Position numbers and translations under genes: made by a program. DNA of 64,000 bases from an uncultured Caulobacterales bacterium. GTDB taxonomy: Bacteria > Pseudomonadota > Alphaproteobacteria > Caulobacterales > Maricaulaceae. Within the stretch, counting starts at the first letter, position 1, and every line of letters begins with the position of its first letter. Location of the stretch: assembly GCA_938001915.1 (NCBI GenBank), contig CALLBD010000049.1, forward strand, positions 1 through 64,000. Direction: 5' to 3'. Of the stretch, positions 45,982-60,966 are shown piece after piece. Under the pieces are notes generated by a model that had not been told where the DNA came from, did not search any database, and saw only the letters and a list, made by a program, of their open reading frames with translations.

Positions 45982-46856
45982 CCGAAGCGTTTCGCCCTTG
46001 GGCCCTAAACATCACTGCCACGCCCGACATCGCATTTGACATCGCGGATGCTCTTGGGATGGAGGGTGAGATGCCCGCGCTTAGCGTGACCATTTTCGAC
46101 GCGCCGCCCGATATGATGCTTGTCCAAAGCCTTTATGAAACGCAGGCCGATGCCGCCAAGGCGAAAGACGCCCTCAATTCAAATGAGCTCATAACCGCTG
46201 GGATAGAACAGCTTCCTGCAAAAGATTGGGTCAGTGAAACACAGGCGGGCCTGCCGCCCGTGCGCGTGGGACGCTTTTTTATCTACGGCTCTCATGATGC
46301 CGACAAGGTCCCTCACGATGCGGTTTCTTTATTAGTCGACGCAGGTATGGCCTTTGGCACAGGGCATCACGGCACAACGGCGGGATGCCTTCGGATTTTC
46401 AGCGACCTGCTCGATGCCGAAACGCCGATGAATACGATATTAGATTTGGGATGCGGTGCAGGCATCTTGGCCATGGCAGCCGCCAAGACTTTGCCCGATG
46501 CGCAGATTACCGCCACAGATATCGACCCCGATGCTATTCACGTCACAGAGGCGAATAGTATCGCAAATAAGGTGACCGGCCGGATACAAGCGACCGTGGC
46601 GAACGGATTTGACAGCCCTGTCCTCAGCGGCCGCCGTTTTGATTTGATATTTGCAAATATTCTGGCGGGACCGCTCATGGGACTCGCTGAGGATATTGTT
46701 GCCGCCACCGCATCGGGCGGGTGTGTTATTCTGTCGGGCATTCTTGACGGAAAGGCCGCTGATGTATCGGCGTGTTTTAAGGCGGCGGGACTGACGGTTA
46801 CGCCGCAACCGAGCCTAGAAGGCTGGACCTCTCTGCTGGGTGTGAAAGCGGTTTAG
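45978..46856 (+). CDS. prmA: Ribosomal protein L11 methyltransferase
   Basis: FGTGHHGTTAGCLRI, ILDLGCGAGILAMAAAK, FANILAGPLMGLAEDI. Confidence 0.93.
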   Translation: MTEAFRPWALNITATPDIAFDIADALGMEGEMPALSVTIFDAPPDMMLVQSLYETQADAAKAKDALNSNELITAGIEQLPAKDWVSETQAGLPPVRVGRFFIYGSHDADKVPHDAVSLLVDAGMAFGTGHHGTTAGCLRIFSDLLDAETPMNTILDLGCGAGILAMAAAKTLPDAQITATDIDPDAIHVTEANSIANKVTGRIQATVANGFDSPVLSGRRFDLIFANILAGPLMGLAEDIVAATASGGCVILSGILDGKAADVSACFKAAGLTVTPQPSLEGWTSLLGVKAV

Positions 46857-46919
46857 CCAACAAAAAAGGCCTCCCACGCAGCTGCGCGGAAAGCCCCATC
46901 TATTCAATTTTAGTCTCGC

Positions 46920-47060
46920 TTAGATAGCGCGAGAAAGCCTGCGGTTGCGACGGGCGTCGCGGCGTGCCGCTAAGCCTGCGCGAGCAGGGACAACAGTAAC
47001 CGTGCGGCGGGTGCGAGCAGAAGCTGTTACAAATTCAGTGCCATTAAAGATGGTCGTCAT
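46920..47060 (-). CDS. Small Arg-rich protein (46 aa) MTTIFNGTEFVTASARTRRTVTVVPARAGLAARRDARRNRRLSRAI
   Basis: Open frame not in ORF track (below size cutoff); palindromic CGCAGCTGCG hairpin and T-run just downstream on the minus strand. Confidence 0.5.
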   Translation of the reverse strand: MTTIFNGTEFVTASARTRRTVTVVPARAGLAARRDARRNRRLSRAI

Positions 47061-47375
47061 GTCTAGTCTCATATCGTTTTGAACGAAGCCTAATGCTTCC
47101 GTTCTGTGTGAGCGTTATTTAGCGCTCTTTGAAATTTCGAGAACCGACGTTGGCAGAAAGAAGCTATGCAAAAATGCAAGCATTAAAACGGGAACCTTTT
47201 ACACTTAATAAAGGTCTAACGGTCGCTAGCGCGGTCTCACACCCTTATCGCCTCGATCCCCTGCGCCTATTGCAGGATCAGATATCTGTCCAATTACTTG
47301 CTATGTGTCCAGCGTCTCTCTAGTTTCTACAAAATTCACAACGGTGAAGCCACACGGGCGAGTATTGGACATCAC

Positions 47376-49205
47376 ATGAACCACATCCCAGATATGTTCC
47401 AAACCTATGACGTTACAGGCGGGCCAGAATTTGGCCGGAATCATTTGCCAAAGCTGCGTAAGGAAATGGCAAAAGCTGGACTCGATCTCTTTTTGGTCCC
47501 GCATGAAGACGAATATCAGAATGAATATCTGCCCGATTGCAATGAACGCCTGATGTGGATCAGTGGGTTTACGGGCTCTGCGGGGGCGGCCATCATTGGC
47601 ACAAATACGGCCACCATGTTTGTTGACGGGCGTTATACGCTGCAAGTCCGTCAGCAAGTGGATGACACCCTTTTTAACTTCACCAAGCTAGAGGGCGGCG
47701 GCATGGCGGCCTGGCTGCGTGAGAATGTGACGCCGGGACAGATCATTGGATTCGATCCACGCTTGCACAGCCCAGCAGCGCTTGCCCGAATCCGAGAGGC
47801 CGTATCTCTGGCCGGCGGGACCACGAAAAGCCTTGATAAAAACCCTATCGATAGCGCATGGGATAACCGCCCTGCGGCCCCGCTGACCCCAGTTACAATT
47901 CAGCCCGACACTCTGTCTGGGAAAACCCATGCGGAAAAGCGCGCCGAGATTGGAGCCTCTATTTCGAAATCTGGAGCCGAGGCCGCCCTCATCACGGCCC
48001 CCGCCTCTATCGCCTGGCTTCTCAACATTCGCGGCAGTGATGTGCAATGCACGCCCCTGCCGCTTTCGACGGCCATCATTGATACCGATGGTCATGTGCA
48101 GCTTTTCATCGCGCCAGAAAAATTATCCGACCCCGTTCGGACCCATTTCGGGAACGAGATAAGCGTCCAAACCGAAGCCGCCCTAGATGAAGGCCTGAAA
48201 TCCCTGTCCGGTAAAACCGTCATTGCCGATCCTAACACGGCCTCGGCTTGGCATGTGGATGTGCTCAAAGCGGCGGGAGCAAATGTAAAATCTATCGCCG
48301 ACCCCATCGCCTTACCGAAAGCCAAGAAGAATAACACGGAGCTGGTAGGCACCAACGCTGCCCATATTCGCGACGGCGCGGCTCTAGCGCGGTTTCTACA
48401 TTGGCTGGACACAGACGCACAATCCGGCGAAGTCGACGAAATCGAAGCCTCCACCCAATTAGAACGCTTTCGCCGCGCCGACAGCTCTATCCGCGATCTT
48501 TCCTTTGAATCGATTTCGGGTGCGGGTTCCAATGGGGCCGTGGTCCATTACCGCGTCAATACGGGTACAGTTCAAAAGCTCGAACGCGGCTCTCTTTTCC
48601 TTATCGATAGCGGCGGCCAATATCCGGATGGCACAACGGATGTGACCCGCACAGTGCCTATTGGCCAACCCACCCAGGAAATGCGCGAGCGGTTCACCCT
48701 CGTTCTAAAAGGCCATATCGCGCTGGCAACTGTGCGGTTCCCCAAAGGCACAACAGGCAGCAATCTCGACGCCCTCGCCCGCTATCCGCTCTGGCAAGCT
48801 GGCCTAGATTATGATCATGGCACAGGGCATGGCGTCGGCGTCTTTTTGGGCGTCCATGAGGGGCCGCAGCGCATCTCAAAATCGCCTAATAAAATCGCGT
48901 TAGAACCCGGCATGATTGTCAGTAACGAACCCGGATATTACAAAGCCGGTGAATATGGCATCCGGATTGAGAACCTCCAATATGTCACCGAAGCCGAAGC
49001 CATATCTGGCGGGGAACGCGAGATGCTCGGCTTTGCCAATCTGACATGGGCGCCGATACATCACGGCCTGATTGTCACCGAAATGCTATCGGATGCGGAG
49101 CGGGATTATATGGACGCCTATCACGCAAGCGTTATGGAGCGTGTTGGGCCTTTGGTTGAAGGCGATGTTAAAGCGTGGCTGACACGCGCCTGTGCGCCCC
49201 TTTAA
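47376..49205 (+). CDS. Aminopeptidase P family (Xaa-Pro) protein
   Basis: LFLVPHEDEYQNEYLPDCNERLMWISGFTGSAGAAII, DSGGQYPDGTTDVTRT, GHGVGVFLGVHEGPQ, MIVSNEPGYY. Confidence 0.95.
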   Translation: MNHIPDMFQTYDVTGGPEFGRNHLPKLRKEMAKAGLDLFLVPHEDEYQNEYLPDCNERLMWISGFTGSAGAAIIGTNTATMFVDGRYTLQVRQQVDDTLFNFTKLEGGGMAAWLRENVTPGQIIGFDPRLHSPAALARIREAVSLAGGTTKSLDKNPIDSAWDNRPAAPLTPVTIQPDTLSGKTHAEKRAEIGASISKSGAEAALITAPASIAWLLNIRGSDVQCTPLPLSTAIIDTDGHVQLFIAPEKLSDPVRTHFGNEISVQTEAALDEGLKSLSGKTVIADPNTASAWHVDVLKAAGANVKSIADPIALPKAKKNNTELVGTNAAHIRDGAALARFLHWLDTDAQSGEVDEIEASTQLERFRRADSSIRDLSFESISGAGSNGAVVHYRVNTGTVQKLERGSLFLIDSGGQYPDGTTDVTRTVPIGQPTQEMRERFTLVLKGHIALATVRFPKGTTGSNLDALARYPLWQAGLDYDHGTGHGVGVFLGVHEGPQRISKSPNKIALEPGMIVSNEPGYYKAGEYGIRIENLQYVTEAEAISGGEREMLGFANLTWAPIHHGLIVTEMLSDAERDYMDAYHASVMERVGPLVEGDVKAWLTRACAPL

Positions 49206-49219
49206 TTTTCGAGGTTTCC

Positions 49220-49678
49220 ATGCTGCCAACTGCCCCAGAACTCCGCGTTCCGCTCTGGATTGACGAAGCGGGCAAGGAACGCCCTGCGCTCAAGCTCGCG
49301 GATTTAGGCACAGGATTTAAAGTCATCTTTGCCTTCAAATCCACCTGCCCGTCCTGCCATTCCTTTGGTTTTCCTGCCATGCAGACGATTTATGCAGGGT
49401 TGAAAGATAAACCTGTCGGCCTAGCCGTTATTCATACGGCCTTTGATGATGACCCGCGAAACTCGCAAGATAAGGTCGCGGCCCTACAAGCGGAATTTAA
49501 ACTCCCCATTCCTTTCGGCCATGACCCGAAAGTGGGTGACGCCTATCCGACATTTATGACGGATTACCAAACACGCGGCACGCCCTATTTCATCGTCATT
49601 GACCCGAACAACCAAGTCATTTTCTCGGACTTCCGTATTGATGCGAATAAGGTTGTTGAGGTTTTAGGTCAGGCTTAA
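49220..49678 (+). CDS. Redoxin/thioredoxin-fold protein
   Basis: VIFAFKSTCPSCHSFGFPAMQ (CPSC), RGTPYFIVIDPNNQVIFSDFRID. Confidence 0.82.
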   Translation: MLPTAPELRVPLWIDEAGKERPALKLADLGTGFKVIFAFKSTCPSCHSFGFPAMQTIYAGLKDKPVGLAVIHTAFDDDPRNSQDKVAALQAEFKLPIPFGHDPKVGDAYPTFMTDYQTRGTPYFIVIDPNNQVIFSDFRIDANKVVEVLGQA

Positions 49679-49682
49679 TCGG

Positions 49683-53407
<3,725 letters not shown>

Positions 53408-54256
53408 TTAGAACAAGCGCTCTTTCAAGCGCGTCCAATAGCCTTTTTGACGGGGCTTATTGATTTCATCGTCGAGGTTCACGCCGTAATTCTCCAGCAG
53501 CTCATAGCTGTCAGCATACCACTCGCTATCGGGGTAGTTATGTCCGAGCACAGAACCCACAAGCTTGGCTTCTGGAATAACCCCGATTGAAACATAGCTT
53601 TCCACGAGGCGGTGTAAGGCTTCTTCGGTTTGAGACGTGGTCTCATAATCTGCGACGACCGTTTTGAACCGTCCAATCGCCGCCAAATGTTGGTTTTGCT
53701 TCAGGTAGTACCGACCGATAGACATCTCCTTACCCGCGAGATGATCATGGGTGAGTTGCAATTTCAGCCTCGCATCCCGCGCATAGTCGCTATCTGGGTA
53801 ACGCCGCACAACCTGCTGTAGCGCCGCTTCAGCGGCTACGGTTGTTGCCTGGTCACGGCCAACATCATAGATTTGGTCATAATAATTGATAGCAATGAGG
53901 TAATATCCATAAGGCGCAGAGTCAGAACCTGGATGCAACCCAATAAAACGCTGAGCGGTGGCAATGCTCTCCTCGTGGTCCGCCGCCCGGTACGCTGCAT
54001 AGGCACTCATAAGCATGGATCGTCTTGCCCACTTATCAAAGGGATGCTGGCGTTCGACCTCTTCGAAAAGGAGCCTGGCGTCGTCCCAATCTCCTCGGTC
54101 CATCTGATCTAGAGCTTGATTATAAATCAGCTCCGCAGGACGTTCTACATAGGCTAGGCTTTCCTTTCTATTGGTACCGCAGGCGCTAAGAACGAGCACC
54201 GCTGCGCTTAATGACAGCACCTGAAAAGCCGAAGGCATATCTGAGAATTTGGACAT
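53408..54256 (-). CDS. bamD: Outer membrane assembly lipoprotein BamD
   Basis: Lipobox VLSACGT; RPAELIYNQALDQMDRGDWDDARLLFEEVERQHPFDKWARRS. Confidence 0.93.
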   Translation of the reverse strand: MSKFSDMPSAFQVLSLSAAVLVLSACGTNRKESLAYVERPAELIYNQALDQMDRGDWDDARLLFEEVERQHPFDKWARRSMLMSAYAAYRAADHEESIATAQRFIGLHPGSDSAPYGYYLIAINYYDQIYDVGRDQATTVAAEAALQQVVRRYPDSDYARDARLKLQLTHDHLAGKEMSIGRYYLKQNQHLAAIGRFKTVVADYETTSQTEEALHRLVESYVSIGVIPEAKLVGSVLGHNYPDSEWYADSYELLENYGVNLDDEINKPRQKGYWTRLKERLF

Positions 54257-54372
54257 GAAACCCGTTCACTCTGTAAATTTTTCGCGTCCATGCCTCATAT
54301 CGAGTCATATAAATCGCGCTCTGTTCAGAGTATCTTAGAGGTTTCAGTCTGCCGCGGAAAGTGAGAAAAGCG

Positions 54373-55290
54373 TTAGGCAAGAACAGATGTCAGAGGCGCA
54401 GGCGCGTCCGATTGAAGATCCGTCATAGGCATTGTCGTAAATTCCCACGCCGTCGGCGTCCCGTAGAGCTTCATAAGTAAGTCATGATTCAGGCCATGTC
54501 CGGATTTAAAGGTCGTAACGCGGCCTAATATTGGTCCGCCCAAATAAAGATCACCCAATAAATCCAGAGCTTTATGCCTGACGAACTCATCATCGAAGCG
54601 AAGACCATTTGGATTCAAGACCTTATCATCATCTACAACAATGGCATTGTCATATGACCCACCCTTCGACAGACCCGCGGCCTGCAGGGCTGCAACCTCG
54701 TGAAGGCGGGCAAATGTTCGAGCGCCCGCCATGCGTTCACGGAATGAGCGCACATCTGGTACAATTTCCAACCGTTGGTGGCCGATAGCTTCCTCGGCGA
54801 ATTCAATAGTCACATCCAATTCCAAACGGTCACAAGGTTCTATTCTGGCCCACATATCACCTGACTTGACCTCTACAGTCTCAAGAATTTTGACATACCG
54901 ACGCGGCGCAGGCTGTTTATACACACCGACTTGCTCGATCAATTGAAGGAAGGGTTCGGATGATCCATCAAGTGCAGGTAATTCTGCTCCGTCCAATTCA
55001 ATATCCAAATTATCAATGCCCACAGCGCTCAAAGCCGCTAATAAATGCTCAATCGTGGAGACAGCTACGCCAGCCGCATTGGACAGCGTCGTGCAATTTC
55101 TAACACCCGTAACAAGGTCGGGACGTACCGGAACAATATTGTCGCGGTCCGTTATGTCTGTACGAATAAAACGTAGGCCTGACCCAATTGCCCCCGGCCG
55201 CATGATGAGGCGCGCGTGCTGCCCTGTATGCAACGCCACACTCGCCGTAACAGCAGGCGATCTTAGAGTGGATTGTCGGCGAATATTCAT
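54373..55290 (-). CDS. lpxC: UDP-3-O-acyl-N-acetylglucosamine deacetylase
   Basis: GLRFIRTDITDRDNIVPVRPDLV, STIEHLLAALSAVGIDNLDIELDG, DDEFVRHKALDLLGDLYL. Confidence 0.96.
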   Translation of the reverse strand: MNIRRQSTLRSPAVTASVALHTGQHARLIMRPGAIGSGLRFIRTDITDRDNIVPVRPDLVTGVRNCTTLSNAAGVAVSTIEHLLAALSAVGIDNLDIELDGAELPALDGSSEPFLQLIEQVGVYKQPAPRRYVKILETVEVKSGDMWARIEPCDRLELDVTIEFAEEAIGHQRLEIVPDVRSFRERMAGARTFARLHEVAALQAAGLSKGGSYDNAIVVDDDKVLNPNGLRFDDEFVRHKALDLLGDLYLGGPILGRVTTFKSGHGLNHDLLMKLYGTPTAWEFTTMPMTDLQSDAPAPLTSVLA

Positions 55291-55392
55291 AATTTAAGTG
55301 TCGGCCCCAAGTTGGATTGCAAGGTTAATTACAATCCCACTATCATTTCAACAATAAACGCTACGTGACTGAATGTTTCACTTCATGACAAA

Positions 55393-55420
55393 AAGGCCAT
55401 TCTAGTGTTAGAATGGCCTT
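55393..55420 (-). terminator. Rho-independent terminator of ftsZ
   Basis: AAGGCCATTCTA-GTGT-TAGAATGGCCTT with T-run on minus strand. Confidence 0.85.
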
Positions 55421-55443
55421 AGCAATCTGAATTTATTGATTTT

Positions 55444-56898
55444 TTAGCGGTTTTGACGCCTCAAGAAACTTGGAATTTCCAATTCATCATCGGATTTACT
55501 TCCGAACAAATCGCCACTTGGTGCTGGCCGGGCATTCACTACAGGGCGCGGCGCTGGGGCAGGTGCAGCTGTTTTTCGACGCCCAAAGAAGCCAAATGGG
55601 CTACGAAGCGTGCTCGCAGGAGCTGCCTCCGGAATTGTTGCTGGCGCCGCCTGCACCTCGGCGGCGGGTTGTGCATCTGGCTTGATACGCGGTGGGTAAG
55701 GCTTTGGCGCTGTATAAGGCGGCGGCGCGTTTACAGCGGCGGCCTCGGAGTCGACATCAAATTCGTATTCCTGAAACGCCTTGCGCGCCTCGGCCTCTGC
55801 TGCCGCGGCTTCTTGCGCGCGTTCATGAACGCCTAGCTCGACAACTTTCACAGGCTCAGGAGCTGGCTCTTCCGTCTCATATGATGGCGTTGCGATTTCA
55901 TGACGTGCAATGGCATCGACGCCAGTCGCGACAACGGAAACCCTCACAATCCCATCGAGATCAGTATCTAATGCCGAACCGACGATGATATTCGCATTTT
56001 CATCAACCTGATTACGGATGAGTTGTGCGGCTTCATCTACTTCGTAAAGGGTCAAATCGCGCCCGCCCGTGATATTGATTAGGACGCCCTTGGCCCCTTT
56101 AAGCGAAACATCATCAAGCAGCGGATTGTTGACGGCAGATTCAGCAGCTTCAACCGCGCGGCGATCACCTGTGGCCTCGCCTGTCCCCATCATAGCCTTG
56201 CCCATTTCATCCATGACCGTGCGGACATCATTAAAATCCAAATTGATCAGGCCAGGCACAACCATCAAATCGGTTACACCGCGTACGCCAGAATGCAAAA
56301 CTTCGTCCGCCATAGAGAACGCGTCCGACATTGTTGTTTGCTCGGTTGCGACACGGAAGAGGTTTTGGTTAGGAATAGTAATCATCGTATCGACAGAAGC
56401 GTACAGGTTTTCAATACCTTGTTCTGCAAGCTTCATGCGGCGAGACCCCTCGAACATAAAGGGTTTCGTGACGATACCGACCGTCAAAATACCTTTTTCG
56501 CGGGCCGCGCGGGCAATAACGGGGGCTGCGCCTGTCCCAGTGCCGCCGCCCATACCCGCCGCGACAAACAACATGTGAGCGCCGTCTAGATGTTCCATGA
56601 TTTCATCAAGACTCTCTTCAGCGGATTGCTCGCCAATCTCAGGGCGCATGCCAGCGCCTAGTCCTTGCGTGATTCCGCCGCCCATTTGGACCTTACGGGT
56701 CGCCGAGTTTAGAGCCAGCGCCTGCGCATCCGTATTCGCAACAACAAAATCAACGCCGTCTAAGCCAGCTGCGATCATATTGTTTACGGCATTACCACCT
56801 GCTCCGCCAACACCAATCACGACAATGCGCGGCTTGAGTTCTACAGTTTGAGGCATTTGGAAATTAATAGGCATGACGTCACTCGAATCTATGGTCAA
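55444..56898 (-). CDS. ftsZ: Cell division protein FtsZ
   Basis: [42 protein letters not shown]. Confidence 0.98.
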   Translation of the reverse strand: MTIDSSDVMPINFQMPQTVELKPRIVVIGVGGAGGNAVNNMIAAGLDGVDFVVANTDAQALALNSATRKVQMGGGITQGLGAGMRPEIGEQSAEESLDEIMEHLDGAHMLFVAAGMGGGTGTGAAPVIARAAREKGILTVGIVTKPFMFEGSRRMKLAEQGIENLYASVDTMITIPNQNLFRVATEQTTMSDAFSMADEVLHSGVRGVTDLMVVPGLINLDFNDVRTVMDEMGKAMMGTGEATGDRRAVEAAESAVNNPLLDDVSLKGAKGVLINITGGRDLTLYEVDEAAQLIRNQVDENANIIVGSALDTDLDGIVRVSVVATGVDAIARHEIATPSYETEEPAPEPVKVVELGVHERAQEAAAAEAEARKAFQEYEFDVDSEAAAVNAPPPYTAPKPYPPRIKPDAQPAAEVQAAPATIPEAAPASTLRSPFGFFGRRKTAAPAPAPRPVVNARPAPSGDLFGSKSDDELEIPSFLRRQNR

Positions 56899-56930
56899 TG
56901 AAATATGAATCAGAGTGTGAACACAAAGCC

Positions 56931-56955
56931 TTAACGCGCTGTTAACTGCGTTAAC
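56931..56955. promoter_or_regulatory. CtrA-type box(es) upstream of ftsZ
   Basis: TTAA-CGCGCTG-TTAAC (exact TTAA-N7-TTAAC), followed by an overlapping GTTAACTGCGTTAAC. Confidence 0.65.
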
Positions 56956-56988
56956 TTTTAAGATAATTAATTAAAAAAACTTCAGCCT

Positions 56989-58260
56989 TTAAAAGTTTTC
57001 ACGAAGCCATTGCGCCGTCCGCGCAACTGCATTGCCTGAATATCTTTGGGCGCGCATGCGCCGACCAGATAGATCAGGTGGCCCCATCACAACTTCTTCC
57101 CTGCCATCAAAGACACGCTTCAAAAGCCCTGTCGCAACAGCAAAATCAGGCTGGCTCAATTCATCAGATAAACCAAACACACCATAAGGCTGACCTATCC
57201 GAACCCGCTTCCCTAATACATTGGTCGCGAGTTCCCGTACGCCATTTAAGTGTGCGCCGCCGCCCGTCAGAACCACTTGCCGACCGGAGTAGGTCTCAAG
57301 CCCTGCTTTGAAAATACGGTCTCTTAGCAACTCAAATGTCTCCTCCATACGGGAGCGAATAATATTGGTCGCGATTGATCTTGGCACTTTCTGCAATTCG
57401 TCTTGCGCGGCAATCGGGGGGCACGGGACCATGACTGCTTCATCATCAACGCCGTGCAAACAAGAGCCATAAATCATCTTGATGCGTTCCGCCGCTTCAA
57501 AAGGCGTAGATAGGCCGCGCGCTAAATCCGATGTCACATTGCGCCCGCCGACCCCTAAGGCATCCACATGAACAAGGGTGTTGTCGCGGAAAATAGCGGC
57601 AGATGTAATGCCTGCCCCTAAATCAATTAAAGTCACACCTAAATCTCGCTCGTCTTCGGTCAGGACAGACAAAGCCGCCGCATAAGGGCTAACTGTCACT
57701 GATCGTATCGTGAGATGGCAGCGCTCAATGCAATGCGCGAGGTTTCGAAGCGGGCCTATGCCCCCTTGGACAAAATGCATATCAACACCTAATTGACGCC
57801 CATACATCCCTCGCGGATCACGAATCCCGTCCTCACCATCCACTTGCCAATTCAAGGGTATTGCATGAAGAATCGCGTATTCGGATTGAGATAGCTCTGA
57901 CATTGACGAATTTAAAACGCGTCTCAAATCTCGGTCAACGACAGCACCGCTCGCAAATTCAGTTTGGACGGTCATATGCTTGGACCGCATGGATTTTAGT
58001 GCGACGTTCACACAAACATCTTGGACAGTTACGCCTGCGGCGCGCTCGGCCTTTTCGACGGCGGCGCGAATGCCGACTTCCGCAGCCTCAAGATCAACAA
58101 CCGCTCCACCCTTGAGTCCAGAGGACACGCCAAAACCTGAGCCAATCAGGCGAACGCCTAAACCTGGTTCTTCGCGGCCAATTAGGCAAACAACCTTGTT
58201 AGACCCAATGTCCAAAACACACACGGTCTCCGGCTGACGTTTTACAGACCCCTTAAACAT
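56989..58260 (-). CDS. ftsA: Cell division protein FtsA
   Basis: VCVLDIGSNKVVCLIG, VTLIDLGAGITSAAIF, VVLTGGGAHLNGV. Confidence 0.97.
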   Translation of the reverse strand: MFKGSVKRQPETVCVLDIGSNKVVCLIGREEPGLGVRLIGSGFGVSSGLKGGAVVDLEAAEVGIRAAVEKAERAAGVTVQDVCVNVALKSMRSKHMTVQTEFASGAVVDRDLRRVLNSSMSELSQSEYAILHAIPLNWQVDGEDGIRDPRGMYGRQLGVDMHFVQGGIGPLRNLAHCIERCHLTIRSVTVSPYAAALSVLTEDERDLGVTLIDLGAGITSAAIFRDNTLVHVDALGVGGRNVTSDLARGLSTPFEAAERIKMIYGSCLHGVDDEAVMVPCPPIAAQDELQKVPRSIATNIIRSRMEETFELLRDRIFKAGLETYSGRQVVLTGGGAHLNGVRELATNVLGKRVRIGQPYGVFGLSDELSQPDFAVATGLLKRVFDGREEVVMGPPDLSGRRMRAQRYSGNAVARTAQWLRENF

Positions 58261-58262
58261 AA

Positions 58263-59150
58263 CTAGCTAGATTGCGCTATTTGCACAGGTTTCGCCTTCA
58301 ACCCAATCCGATCAGGCAAGCGCATATCAATGACGCCCACATCACGAGACAGAATAAATGTCTCTCGATCTAGCGCAGCCAGTTGCCCTACAGCTCGCTC
58401 AGCCTCTTCGGGCGGCAGTTTGACGACAATATTATTTCGCAAATACAAGTCCCAGCGGCCCGACGGAAATTGAACAAGGCTCTCAACGCGCGACCAAACT
58501 TCATCATAGGGCGCTAGCATGGATTCGATACCTTGCGCCGCCGCAGGAGCTTGCGCGCCGACATAGGTTCTCAGGCCCGTGGGAACCGAGCTTGCGGTCT
58601 CGACAGGAACAATTAAAGCCCCCGATTCTGCAAGCAAATGCAGTTTTCCTTCGTCTTGCCATAAAGCATAAGGGGTCGTCTCCACGATTTGAACGACAAT
58701 TCGGTTTGGCCATAAACGGCGGACAACCGCGCGGTCGACCCAAGGTAGGCTTTCGGTACGGTCCCGCGCTGCGTCCAAATCAACCCCAAAGAAATAGCTT
58801 CCCGTTTGGATTTGCGCAGCGATACGAATATCGCGCTCGTTCAAACGCCTCTCGCCCATCACATCGATTTTCTCGACGACGAACCCCGCCGCCATAAGAC
58901 GGTCAATTTTCCAGCTATTTAAGCTTTCCCGAACGGCAGGAAGATATCCGCCCAACCAAAGCCCGATAAAAATTAAAGCGAAGAAAGTGCCGACGATTTT
59001 GAGAATAAAACGAAAGAACGCTTTTGGCGAATGTTTCGCCGCCCGCATTTGGGCTGCCATCCAATTTTGAGACCCCCGCAAACCAGGTTTTAGCGGGCTA
59101 ACCCGCATCATCCCTTTGAACTTTGATCTACCTTTTTTTACCGCGGCCAT
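58263..59150 (-). CDS. ftsQ: Cell division protein FtsQ
   Basis: Single TM followed by POTRA-like VEKIDVMGERRLNERDIRIAAQI; LPWVDRAVVRRLWPNRIVVQIVETTPYALWQ. Confidence 0.95.
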   Translation of the reverse strand: MAAVKKGRSKFKGMMRVSPLKPGLRGSQNWMAAQMRAAKHSPKAFFRFILKIVGTFFALIFIGLWLGGYLPAVRESLNSWKIDRLMAAGFVVEKIDVMGERRLNERDIRIAAQIQTGSYFFGVDLDAARDRTESLPWVDRAVVRRLWPNRIVVQIVETTPYALWQDEGKLHLLAESGALIVPVETASSVPTGLRTYVGAQAPAAAQGIESMLAPYDEVWSRVESLVQFPSGRWDLYLRNNIVVKLPPEEAERAVGQLAALDRETFILSRDVGVIDMRLPDRIGLKAKPVQIAQSS

Positions 59151-60073
59151 GAAGCGTCCTCAACCATCCAGCGACAAAGCTGTTCAAAATCAACTCCAAC
59201 ATAAGCCGCTTGTTCAGGAACAAGCGATGTTGGAGTCATCCCAGGTTGAGTATTCACTTCAAGCATTACGATTTTGTTTACCACGTTACTTTCTGTGCAA
59301 TTTTCATCATTAAATCTGAAATCCGCACGAGAAATACCCCGGCAACCAAGTGCATTATGCGCTTTTTCCGCCCAATTGAGGCAAAGCGCAGTTACATAAT
59401 CGGGTAAATCAGCGGGACATTGATGCTTTGCTGCGGCTTCGCCATATTTCGCCTCATAGTCATACCAACCGGTATCCGACTCAGCCGCAATGATTTCTGT
59501 CACGCAAATGGCCTTCCCGTCCCTCACTGCAACGGTCAATTCGCGTCCTGGGATATAAGCTTCGACGACAACCTCTTCTCCCATGTCTTTATCAGCCTTG
59601 ATAGCGGCGCTTTGCGCGGCGTCATCCTCTTTCACAATATACACAGACTTAGACGACCCCTGACCATTGGGCTTCACGACATAGGGCATTGCAATCGGAT
59701 GAGATTTCGCGACATCAAGGCGGCGAAAAAGACCGCCATCGGCAACCGTAATCCCAATAGCTTTAAGAACATGTTTCGCGCGGTGCTTATCCATCGCAAG
59801 CGCGGACGCCATCACGCCAGAGTGGGTATAGGGCTTGCCATACATATCGAGCACACCCTGAACGCGGCCATCCTCACCCCAATCCCCATGCAGTGCATTG
59901 AAAATGACATCAGGATTTGCCGCAAGCAGTTGCTCCCACAGTCCGTGGGTGACATCAATTTCGGTGACATCATACCCGATATTGCGCAAAGCTTTGGCAC
60001 AAGCTGCGCCAGACACGAGAGAGACTTCGCGCTCAGAGGACATTCCGCCAAGTAGAACCGCTACCTTCATTAC
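59138..60073 (-). CDS. ddl: D-alanine--D-alanine ligase
   Basis: [46 protein letters not shown]. Confidence 0.97.
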   Translation of the reverse strand, partial: VMKVAVLLGGMSSEREVSLVSGAACAKALRNIGYDVTEIDVTHGLWEQLLAANPDVIFNALHGDWGEDGRVQGVLDMYGKPYTHSGVMASALAMDKHRAKHVLKAIGITVADGGLFRRLDVAKSHPIAMPYVVKPNGQGSSKSVYIVKEDDAAQSAAIKADKDMGEEVVVEAYIPGRELTVAVRDGKAICVTEIIAAESDTGWYDYEAKYGEAAAKHQCPADLPDYVTALCLNWAEKAHNALGCRGISRADFRFNDENCTESNVVNKIVMLEVNTQPGMTPTSLVPEQAAYVGVDFEQLCRWMVEDASWPR

Positions 60074-60966
60074 ACTGTTTCCCCAATGCGGCGCACTTCC
60101 CACTGTAATTCCACGCCTTGCGTTTCCAGAACGCGTGCTCTGACCGTCTCGCCGAGCGCTTCCAAATCTGCCGCCGTCGCGCCGTCGGCATTTATCATGA
60201 AGTTACAGTGCTGCTCACTCATCTGCGCGCCGCCTACGCGGAGACCACGGCACCCCGCCTCATCTATGAGTTTCCAGGAGGAATGGCCTTCTGGATTCTT
60301 AAAAGTCGACCCGCCTGTTTTCTCGCGGATAGGCTGGCTGGCTTCGCGCTTGGCGGTGATATCGTCCATGCGCGCCGAAATAGCGGAAGGCGTATCAGAC
60401 GTACCTTCAAAGACAGCTTCTGTAAAAATCAAGTCTTTCGCCGCCCCGCAATGGCGATAGCTATACTTCATCTCGTCGGGGCTCATGACCTGACGCCGTC
60501 CGGATCGGTCAAGCGCAACGACAGTTCTCAAGATATCTTTTGTTTCAGCGTCATAACAGCCCGCGTTCATCCGTAGAGCCCCGCCAATTGTGCCTGGTAC
60601 GCCCGCGTAAAACTCCAGCCCTGCAATCCCAGCAGCTGCAGCTTTCTTCGCCACGGTTTTATCTAAGGCCGCAGCACCTGCGGTGACGCGCAAACCCTCG
60701 CTTGAGACCTTTCCAAACTCTGGCCCCAAGCGAATAACAACGCCTTTCACGCCGCCATCGCGGACAAGCGTGTTGGAGGCGACGCCCAAAATTTGCACGG
60801 GGATTTCATCTGGGGTTGAGCTTAGAAAATGCGCCAGATCAGCCTCGTCTTTTGGCATGAACAAAGCCTCAGCAGCCCCGCCAACCCTGAGCCACGTATA
60901 CGGAGCAAGCGGAACACTCGCGCTAAGTTTCCCGCGCACCTTTGGCAATCGGTCTAAAAGACTCAC
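60070..60966 (-). CDS. murB: UDP-N-acetylenolpyruvoylglucosamine reductase
   Basis: [40 protein letters not shown]-like, [17 protein letters not shown]. Confidence 0.97.
   Translation of the reverse strand: MSLLDRLPKVRGKLSASVPLAPYTWLRVGGAAEALFMPKDEADLAHFLSSTPDEIPVQILGVASNTLVRDGGVKGVVIRLGPEFGKVSSEGLRVTAGAAALDKTVAKKAAAAGIAGLEFYAGVPGTIGGALRMNAGCYDAETKDILRTVVALDRSGRRQVMSPDEMKYSYRHCGAAKDLIFTEAVFEGTSDTPSAISARMDDITAKREASQPIREKTGGSTFKNPEGHSSWKLIDEAGCRGLRVGGAQMSEQHCNFMINADGATAADLEALGETVRARVLETQGVELQWEVRRIGETV

Noticed and set aside
59420-60055. 211-aa plus-strand ORF
   Set aside because: Antisense to ddl
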